Origin: Parachlamydiales bacterium
GTDB taxonomy: Bacteria > Chlamydiota > Chlamydiia > Chlamydiales > Rhabdochlamydiaceae
Assembly (NCBI GenBank): GCA_020050965.1
Contig: JAGVJV010000221.1
Span: 1 to 6,139, forward strand
DNA: 6,139 nt
Reading direction: 5' to 3'
Under the pieces are notes generated by a model. It was not told the origin of the DNA, did not search any database, and saw nothing but the letters and a program-made list of their open reading frames with translations. The position numbers and the translations under genes are program-made. Every line of letters begins with the position of its first letter. The first letter of the stretch is position 1. Positions 1 through 4,518 of this stretch are shown here, one piece after another.

Positions 1-1265
1 AAGATCACCTCACATCCTGCCTCACTCGATTTCTTTAGAAAAGGGGTTTCTCGCGGCACATAGACAACATCCATGATGAGTGCTGATTTGGCAAAAGGAA
101 CATCAACAGGTTCTGGAGAGCAGTTGATCAAAACGTCATAGAAGGGGGGCATGTCTGTCAGCGCCCCATATTGACAGCCGACTGCTTTGGCAAGCTGTTG
201 CGCTCTCTCGACCGTCCGATTGAGGATCAGCACATTTGCTCCGCGCCAGTGGGCCTCAAAGGCAATCGCCCGAGCTGCGCCGCCCGCACCCAAGATAACG
301 ATCTGTTTTCCAGCGACCTTGCCCCGTTTTTCAATCGCATCCAATGCGCCAACGCCATCTGTATTTGTGCCAAAGATTTTCCCCTCAGCGATGCGCAGAG
401 TATTCACAGCGCCGATCTGCTCTGCTTTTGGATCGATCGAATCGAGGTAGGGGAGCACCATCTCTTTGAGAGGCATCGTTACACTCAGGCCTCGAAAATC
501 GAGCTCTTTAGCCAGCTTGAAAAAAGTTTCGAGTTCCGTCACCCGCATCTTCACATAGACCGCATTTTGGTGCCGCTTCTCAAATGCCTCATTGTGATAG
601 AAATGGCCCTGGCTTTTATCGACAGGATCGCCGATGAGGCCATAGACCTTTGTCTCTTTGTTTAATGACTGAAATCGATAGATCTTCATCAACTCGAAGG
701 CGGATAATTGACCCGGCGCTGTTTTGGCTTGCTCGCCCACGCAGGCAAAGTTGATCACATTTCCATAGATCTTACCCAGCACCCGCCCAAATTGCCCCCA
801 CTCTCCCATGGTAATAGCGCTTACATTAGGATGTTTTTTTGTGAAGAGCAGCATCCGCAAGGCATCATTTGCCGAATTCGCTAAGGCGGCGATTTTATAG
901 GTAAAGGCTGGAATGCGCCTCATTTTTTCATAGATTTTTTCCAAGTCTTCTGGAGTCTCATCGAAATTATGGTAGGAGAGGACAAACTTAGTTCTAGGAT
1001 GCTCCCGCACAGCTTTCTGGAGAAACGCTTCTGGCAAATCGTACCTCAGATCGAAAAAAGGGGGCTCTAACCCTAGGAGCTCTTCAATCAGATCCTGTGG
1101 CAAATTCCCCGGAGTAATCATCACTGAGCACTCTGCAGTTGCGATCACCGTCTTCAAAAACTCCATGTCAATTGCTGGAAATGTACCCAGAAAGAGTTCC
1201 ACTCCATCGACACCTGGAGGGATTTCCCGGAGTAAATCTGGATGGCCCATCGCAGCAAAAAGCAT
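1..1265 (-). CDS. aroDE: AroDE: fused 3-dehydroquinate dehydratase / shikimate dehydrogenase (C-terminus cut by window edge)
   Basis: Catalyses two consecutive shikimate-pathway steps in the cytoplasm: 3-dehydroquinate to 3-dehydroshikimate, then NADPH-dependent reduction to shikimate. I translated 421 codons from ATG 1265; the frame is still open at position 3, so the last stretch (some tens of residues by comparison with chlamydial AroDE of about 480 aa) is missing. Residues about 1-200 are a type I dehydroquinase: VELFLG (E23), SYHNFDETP with catalytic H99, FTYKIA with Schiff-base K124, and MGEWGQFGRVLG. Residues about 205-421 are shikimate dehydrogenase: GLIGDPVDKSQGHFYHN (substrate-binding loop), SVTMPLK with catalytic K267, NTDG with D303, nucleotide loop GAGGAAR (326-332), and MDVVYVPRETPFL near the end. 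The start overlaps the nudC stop by one base (TGATG), with AGGGG seven bases upstream. Oddities: the usual HSxSP loop reads KSQGH, and the second dehydroquinase acidic motif (DIEL-like) reads DLRY. Identity is very secure. Confidence 0.95.
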   Translation of the reverse strand, partial: MLFAAMGHPDLLREIPPGVDGVELFLGTFPAIDMEFLKTVIATAECSVMITPGNLPQDLIEELLGLEPPFFDLRYDLPEAFLQKAVREHPRTKFVLSYHNFDETPEDLEKIYEKMRRIPAFTYKIAALANSANDALRMLLFTKKHPNVSAITMGEWGQFGRVLGKIYGNVINFACVGEQAKTAPGQLSAFELMKIYRFQSLNKETKVYGLIGDPVDKSQGHFYHNEAFEKRHQNAVYVKMRVTELETFFKLAKELDFRGLSVTMPLKEMVLPYLDSIDPKAEQIGAVNTLRIAEGKIFGTNTDGVGALDAIEKRGKVAGKQIVILGAGGAARAIAFEAHWRGANVLILNRTVERAQQLAKAVGCQYGALTDMPPFYDVLINCSPEPVDVPFAKSALIMDVVYVPRETPFLKKSSEAGCEVI

Positions 1266-2083
1266 CAGCCACCCCTCAAGACCGTCTGGATGACGTGGTG
1301 TGCGATGCTGAGCTTAGGTGGAATAGGGGGGAGGCTATCTTTTTTGAACCACCGCGCATCTTCGATTTCTATCGGGTCGATCTCTATTTCCCCGCTCTTC
1401 CATTCGCAGGTGAAGACAATCAGCAGTGAATTGGGAAAGGGCCACGATTGGCTGCCAAAATACTTGAGCCCTTCGACTTCCAGGCCCACCTCCTCCATGA
1501 TTTCCCGTTTGACGCATTGTTCGAGCGTTTCTCCAGGATCGACAAAACCTGCAAGGATACTATAGACCCCTTTTTGAAAATGGTACCCTCTCGCGAGCAG
1601 GATTTCATCGCCTCGTTCAATCAGCGCCATCATGACAGGAGCAATTTTTGGATATTCGAGTAGCTGACAGACAGGGCACTGCTTTGCCCGCTCTTTTTCG
1701 CTATCTACCATTCTATTTCCACATTGCCCGCAGAATTGGTGCGTACGCTCCCAAACCAGCAACTGCACCGCACGCCCAGCAATCGCATAGAGATCTTCAT
1801 CCATTTTGCTATAGAGCATTTTTAGACCGGCCCAGAGAGCGCCCGTTGGTTCTTTTGCAGACAGCGCCATCTCGCCGACATGAATGTGCTTTTTGTCATA
1901 AGTACCCATATAAAACGAGCGGATAAGCAGGGGATCTTTAACCTGAAAAGGTTTCATTGAGTCGCCGTCAAGCAGGAGCTCTGTACCTCTGAAAATGAAC
2001 CAAAGGTCCTCGCCACCATGGGCATGATCTTTTTGAATCCGATCGAAAAACAGATGGGGGACTGAAAAAGGGAGAGGTTCCAT
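1265..2083 (-). CDS. nudC: NudC-type NADH pyrophosphatase / RNA deNADding Nudix hydrolase
   Basis: 272 residues, close to the usual NudC length (about 257 in E. coli). The family hydrolyses NAD(H) to NMN(H) plus AMP and removes NAD caps from RNA 5' ends. Domains in order: an N-terminal NUDIX-like region (1-110); a four-cysteine zinc ribbon, CGQC (C118, C121) and CPVC (C136, C139); and a complete Nudix box from G179 to L201 (GFVDPGE...REIMEEVGL, with E185 and R193-E198). The NudC signature SQSWPFPNS follows at 211-219 (classical form SQPWPFPxS), separating it from general ADP-ribose or 8-oxo-dGTP Nudix enzymes. No strong Shine-Dalgarno precedes ATG 2083. The gene lies directly upstream of aroDE and overlaps it by one base, so the two are probably co-transcribed; no functional link between them is evident. 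All metal-binding residues are present. Confidence 0.93.
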   Translation of the reverse strand: MEPLPFSVPHLFFDRIQKDHAHGGEDLWFIFRGTELLLDGDSMKPFQVKDPLLIRSFYMGTYDKKHIHVGEMALSAKEPTGALWAGLKMLYSKMDEDLYAIAGRAVQLLVWERTHQFCGQCGNRMVDSEKERAKQCPVCQLLEYPKIAPVMMALIERGDEILLARGYHFQKGVYSILAGFVDPGETLEQCVKREIMEEVGLEVEGLKYFGSQSWPFPNSLLIVFTCEWKSGEIEIDPIEIEDARWFKKDSLPPIPPKLSIAHHVIQTVLRGG

Positions 2084-2150
2084 ATTTATCGATTTTACGA
2101 TTAACCCATTTTCAGGGAAATATGGAAATTTATACCCCCGTTGCGAAGAT
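2084..2150. other. Short AT-rich gap between two minus-strand genes
   Basis: 67 bases between the stop of the 116-residue gene and the nudC start. I see no convincing hairpin plus U-run, no clear -35/-10 pair and no good Shine-Dalgarno for nudC. A TAAAAT hexamer on the minus strand close to the nudC start is too near the ATG to be persuasive. nudC may be read from the upstream gene or from a promoter I cannot recognise. Confidence 0.4.
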
Positions 2151-2501
2151 CTAGTTTCTATTTTTTAATCTATCGAGGAGGACCGCTGCGCTACTTTGAA
2201 TTCTTATCCAATCGGGGTGATTGAGAAGAGACTGCAAATCCTCACCCGGTAGAGACCAAATAAATTCAGTCACCATTTTATATAAGGCTTCAAAAGGGGC
2301 TCTATTTTCTCCCAATTTATAGACTTCTTCACCCAAGTTAATTATCGGCTCCCAGGCAAGGAAAAAATCGTCAATAAATTCAGGAAATGAATAGCTTTCA
2401 TGATCGTTTAGCCAAACTCGCTCTTGATATTCTCGATCAGCTAATGTTTCAAGAAGGGGAACAACGAATATTCTTACTGGATCATCATTCATATTTAGCA
2501 T
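2151..2501 (-). CDS. Small acidic protein, possibly SCO4402 family
   Basis: 116 residues, acidic, soluble, with no signal peptide or membrane segment. The segment LETLADREYQERVWLNDHESYSFPEFIDDFF (about 17-47) resembles, from memory, the LADPxxQRRxW...F.E.....FDD pattern of the SCO4402 family, small proteins of unknown function often found near toxin or immunity genes. The rest is mainly helical with a W/D/F-rich C-terminal half. The start is uncertain: ATG 2501 (MLNM) and ATG 2492 (MNDD) both lack a Shine-Dalgarno. A minus-strand TATACT box (2509-2514) would place transcription at about 2502, leaving either a leaderless ATG 2501 or a 10-base leader for ATG 2492. The gene is more AT-rich than nudC/aroDE and is divergent from the Ro cassette, sharing its control region. 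The family assignment is tentative. Confidence 0.65.
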   Translation of the reverse strand: MLNMNDDPVRIFVVPLLETLADREYQERVWLNDHESYSFPEFIDDFFLAWEPIINLGEEVYKLGENRAPFEALYKMVTEFIWSLPGEDLQSLLNHPDWIRIQSSAAVLLDRLKNRN

Positions 2502-2508
2502 CGGTCGC

Positions 2509-2537
2509 AGTATACCATTTTGACGCTCAGAAAAAAA
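2509..2537 (-). promoter_or_regulatory. Candidate divergent promoter for the 116-residue gene
   Basis: Read on the minus strand, TATACT (2514-2509) is a good -10 hexamer, followed about 7 bases later by the candidate start codons. The -35 position at 17 bp is only a T-rich run (TTTTTT-like), so the call rests on the -10. If correct, transcription begins within a base or two of ATG 2501. Confidence 0.35.
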
Positions 2538-2541
2538 GGGG

Positions 2542-2571
2542 TTGCAAAATTAGTGCATCATGCACTATATT
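2542..2571 (+). promoter_or_regulatory. Sigma70/sigma66-type promoter of the Y RNA-Ro-RtcB operon
   Basis: TTGCAA (2542-2547) and TATATT (2566-2571) are separated by 18 bp and match the major-sigma consensus TTGACA/TATAAT at 4 and 5 of 6 positions. Transcription should start 6-8 bases after the -10, at about 2577-2579, which is exactly where the first Y-RNA-like closing stem begins. No sigma54 (GG-N10-GC) element is evident here, unlike rsr/rtcBA operons controlled by RtcR. This is the only convincing plus-strand promoter I see before the Ro gene. Confidence 0.65.
2551..2567. promoter_or_regulatory. Perfect 7+3+7 palindrome between -35 and -10 (candidate operator)
   Basis: TAGTGCA-TCA-TGCACTA is a perfect inverted repeat of 7 bp arms with a 3 bp centre. 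It fills most of the spacer and overlaps the first two bases of the -10 box. Such placement is classic for a repressor that blocks RNA polymerase. No U-run follows, so it is not a terminator. A dimeric regulator is expected; the helix-turn-helix protein encoded inside the operon (4327-4518) is the obvious local candidate, by inference only. The site is also within reach of the divergent minus-strand promoter. Confidence 0.6.
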
Positions 2572-2576
2572 TGGTT

Positions 2577-2643
2577 GCGTTGGGCCGAAGTGTCTTGGTT
2601 ACCGTCTACGAAACAATGTCAAGACGCACAAGCATGTCCAACA
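2577..2643 (+). ncRNA. Candidate Y RNA 1 (Ro60-binding small RNA)
   Basis: The start fits the promoter just upstream. GUUGGGC (2579-2585) pairs with GUCCAAC (2636-2642), seven pairs with one G-U. GUGUCUUGG (2590-2598) pairs with UCAAGACGC (2619-2627), nine pairs with two G-U. The helices are separated by an asymmetric internal loop (CGAA on the 5' side, eight bases on the 3' side). The loop at 2599-2618 is open. The 5' segment GUUGGGCCGAAGUG resembles the conserved start of metazoan Y RNAs as I recall it (GGCUGGUCCGAAG). Joined 5' and 3' ends, a bulged lower helix and a large apical loop are the Y RNA fold, and a Ro60 gene lies directly downstream. No terminator follows, so this module is probably cut from a longer precursor shared with Y RNA 2. 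Ends are estimates. Confidence 0.6.
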
Positions 2644-2663
2644 CCCACTTTAGCTGGGCCGAA
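2579..2663 (+). repeat. Direct repeat G(T/C)TGGGCCGAA marking the two Y RNA modules
   Basis: Copies at 2579-2589 and 2653-2663, 74 bases apart, differ only at the second base. Sequence beyond the repeat diverges completely while both modules keep a closing stem using this strand. That is the pattern expected of a conserved protein-binding strand and not of a recent duplication. Confidence 0.7.
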
Positions 2664-2754
2664 ACAAATGGTTTATCGCTTAGGTCGACGTCAGGCTATG
2701 GAAACGTAGCCCCGTAAAATGACCATCTGTAATCACCACGCCCAGCTTTTTTTT
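2652..2754 (+). ncRNA. Candidate Y RNA 2 with GNRA hairpin and intrinsic terminator
   Basis: AGCUGGGC (2652-2659) pairs perfectly with GCCCAGCU (2740-2747), eight Watson-Crick pairs, followed by a run of T residues. Inside, AUGGUU (2668-2673) pairs with GACCAU (2721-2726). The apical part carries GGCUAUG (2694-2700) paired with CGUAGCC (2705-2711), capped by GAAA, a GNRA tetraloop; ACG 2688-2690 with CGU 2713-2715 can extend it below a small internal loop. The 5' end GCUGGGCCGAAA matches the first module at 10 of 11 positions over G-U/C-UGGGCCGAA, and matches the conserved Y RNA 5' strand from memory (GCUGGUCCGAA). I do not see a clean tRNA-like D/T-arm module of the YrlA type. RNA length would be about 100 nt, normal for Y RNAs. 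Confidence 0.65.
2740..2754 (+). terminator. Intrinsic terminator formed by the Y RNA 2 closing stem
   Basis: GCCCAGCU (2740-2747) is the 3' arm of the 8-bp closing helix, and T residues occupy 2747-2754. The 5' arm lies 80 bases upstream, so this is a long-loop terminator in which RNA folding closes the small RNA and ends transcription at the same time. The Ro start codon is only 10 bases further on and no second promoter intervenes, so Ro-HTH-RtcB mRNA must come from read-through. Confidence 0.6.
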
Positions 2755-2756
2755 AT

Positions 2757-2760
2757 AGGA
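2757..2760 (+). promoter_or_regulatory. Ribosome-binding site of the Ro gene, abutting the terminator
   Basis: AGGA lies four bases before ATG 2765 and two bases after the U-run. Spacing is short but usable. Because it sits immediately beside the Y RNA 2 closing helix, Ro bound to that helix on a read-through transcript could block ribosome access; this is inference. Confidence 0.5.
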
Positions 2761-2764
2761 ACTT

Positions 2765-4330
2765 ATGAAATACAAACAGATCATCTCAACACTCTTTTCT
2801 TCTCCCTTGCCTGGGCAAATCCCAAACAATGCGGGTGGCTACTATTACAAAATTGATGATTGGGCATTATTAGATCGGTTCCTAATCCTTGGCACAGAAG
2901 CTGGTACCTATTATGTTAGACCCGTCAAGTTGACAGAGCAGAATACCTCGGTTATTCAGCGCTTGCTGCTCACGGATGGAGTTAAAGTGGTTGAGCGGAT
3001 TGTAGAAATCAGCGCTTCTGGACGAGCTCCAAAAAATGATACGGCTATATTTGCATTGGCCCTGGCAGCTTCCTGCAAAGAGGTCGCTACCCGTCAGGCT
3101 GCATTGGCTGCTCTTCCTAAAGTCGCTCGGACAGGGACCCATCTTTTACAATTTGCAGAGTATGTAAACCGCATGCGCGGCTGGGGAAGGGCGCTACGTA
3201 GAGCTGTGGGCAATTGGTTCACAGAAATGCCCGTAGAAAAGCTTTCCCTTCAAGCTGTGAAATATTATCAACGGGAAGGTTGGTCACTCCGCGACTTGCT
3301 GCGACTCTCTCACCCTAAATGTGACCAGGATGAGGAGCGCCGCGCATTACTTAACTGGATTGTTAAACCCGATACTTCAGGTTGTTTCGGTATAAGACTT
3401 CTCGAAGGAATGTATCGAGCAAAGGAAGCCGCTTCAAACGAAGAGATTGCTGCTCTCGTCCGAAAATACTCTATCCCACGTGAGGCATTACCAACTGGGG
3501 CCCTCAATAGTGTCGAAGTATGGAATGCCCTGCTCGTCGACATGCCCATGATGGCCATGATCCGCAATCTTGGAAAAATGACCCAGATTGGACTGCTCCA
3601 ACCTTTGGCCCCAGCTTCCGATTATGTGGCCAGTCGCTTGCGCGATCCCGAGGAGTTGATGCGTGCTAGAATCAATCCCTTTCATCTCCTATTGGCATTA
3701 CGTGTCTATGCACAGGGTCGAGGGGAATTAGGCTCATTAAATTGGAGCCCTGTAGCAGCTATTGTCGATGCGCTTGACCTTGCCTATGAAGCTGCGTTTA
3801 CATTGGTCACGCCTACAAACAAGCGTATTTTGGTAGGTATTGATGTGTCGGGCTCTATGCAGTGTGCACAATGTGCTGGATCTCCAATACTAGGTGTTGT
3901 AGAGGCTGCAGCAGCAATCGCATTATTTCTCATGCGGACAGAAAAAAATGCCTATGTGATGGCCTTTGATACGGCCGAGCGGAATCTTACCATCACCCCC
4001 AAACAGCGTCTGTATGATGTGATCGACAATGTTAGACGCGAGGGAGGTGGTACCGATCTTGCGGTCCCAGTCAATCATGCATTGAATAACCATTTGGATG
4101 TGGATGCTTTCATTATTCTAACCGATAACGAAACATGGGCAGGCAAAACGCAACCCGCTGAAGCATTGCAAAAGTACCGTAAGCTGATTAATCCTCAAGC
4201 CAAACTCGTGGTCATGGCGATGCAAGCCAATGGAGGCACAATTTGCGATCCAGCTGATCCCCTCTCTTTTGGGGTGGCCGGATTTGATGCTTCAGCCCCA
4301 CAGTTAGCAATGGACTTTATTGCACAGTGA
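2765..4330 (+). CDS. rsr: Ro60/TROVE-domain RNA-binding protein (Rsr)
   Basis: 521 residues, matching human Ro60 (538) and D. radiodurans Rsr (about 531). The family forms a ring of HEAT-like helical repeats that binds Y RNA on its outer surface and single-stranded 3' ends of misfolded RNA in its central hole. Residues about 18-55 carry the TROVE start, QIPNNAGGYYYKIDDW...RFLILGTEAGTYY, and helical repeats run to about 340. A C-terminal von Willebrand A domain (about 355-521) has a complete MIDAS metal site: D360-x-S362-x-S364 in DVSGSM, T430 in GGGTD, and D454 in LTDNE. No signal peptide or membrane segment, so cytoplasmic. ATG 2765 follows an AGGA and two candidate Y RNAs; the stop overlaps the next start (GTGA). 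The gene order Y RNA-Ro-HTH-RtcB points to RNA quality control and repair. Confidence 0.95.
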   Translation: MKYKQIISTLFSSPLPGQIPNNAGGYYYKIDDWALLDRFLILGTEAGTYYVRPVKLTEQNTSVIQRLLLTDGVKVVERIVEISASGRAPKNDTAIFALALAASCKEVATRQAALAALPKVARTGTHLLQFAEYVNRMRGWGRALRRAVGNWFTEMPVEKLSLQAVKYYQREGWSLRDLLRLSHPKCDQDEERRALLNWIVKPDTSGCFGIRLLEGMYRAKEAASNEEIAALVRKYSIPREALPTGALNSVEVWNALLVDMPMMAMIRNLGKMTQIGLLQPLAPASDYVASRLRDPEELMRARINPFHLLLALRVYAQGRGELGSLNWSPVAAIVDALDLAYEAAFTLVTPTNKRILVGIDVSGSMQCAQCAGSPILGVVEAAAAIALFLMRTEKNAYVMAFDTAERNLTITPKQRLYDVIDNVRREGGGTDLAVPVNHALNNHLDVDAFIILTDNETWAGKTQPAEALQKYRKLINPQAKLVVMAMQANGGTICDPADPLSFGVAGFDASAPQLAMDFIAQ

Positions 4331-4518
4331 CACCAGATGAGCTCAGAAAAATCGGCGAAGAACTCTTCGGCCCGTGGGGTTGGCAGACCAAAGTTGCCAA
4401 GGCGCTACGGGTCAATGGATGCACAGTGCGCAGGTGGATCGCAGGCAGTACAGAAATTCCAGGCCCTGCACAAGTGGCTTTGGAACTTCTCTTGAGATTG
4501 AAAAAGGAAATGAAATGA
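4327..4518 (+). CDS. Small helix-turn-helix DNA-binding protein, putative cassette regulator
   Basis: 63 residues starting at GTG 4327, whose last two bases lie in the Ro stop codon (GTGA overlap); its own TGA overlaps the RtcB start (ATGA). The central part, WQTKVAKALRVNGCTVRRWIAG (about 19-40), is a helix-turn-helix: the first helix holds KVAKAL, the turn is VNGC, and the recognition helix is TVRRWIAG. It is followed by STEIPGPAQVALELLLRL, the IPxPV/A-type helix of compact HTH proteins resembling short Cro-like proteins in proteobacteria and phages. It is basic at its C-terminus and has no other domain. No in-frame ATG exists near the start, so GTG is the likely initiator. Tight overlap with both neighbours shows it belongs to the operon. 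Binding to the palindrome at 2551-2567 is a hypothesis. Confidence 0.85.
   Translation: MTPDELRKIGEELFGPWGWQTKVAKALRVNGCTVRRWIAGSTEIPGPAQVALELLLRLKKEMK

Noticed and set aside
171..665. 164-codon plus-strand ORF
   Set aside because: It is the antisense shadow of aroDE, whose minus-strand translation carries clear catalytic motifs across this stretch.
2084..2150. Terminator between the 116-residue gene and nudC
   Set aside because: No stem of useful length with a following U-run on the minus strand.
2551..2567. Palindrome as a transcription terminator for the minus-strand gene or upstream transcripts
   Set aside because: No T-run follows it on either strand, and it lies between a -35 and -10 pair upstream of both genes.
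2387..2717. Two plus-strand ORFs of 88 and 65 codons across the control region
   Set aside because: They run antisense to the 116-residue gene and through the promoter and both RNA modules, have no recognisable domain, and lack ribosome sites.
2652..2747. A true tRNA gene in the Ro leader
   Set aside because: There is a closing stem, but no standard D-arm, anticodon arm, T-loop (TTCRA) or CCA end; the Y RNA reading explains the closing stem and U-run better.
4374..4514. 47-residue N-terminal extension of RtcB from an upstream in-frame start
   Set aside because: It lies wholly within the HTH gene and reads as unstructured out-of-frame sequence; ATG 4515 has a good AAGGA and the ATGA junction.
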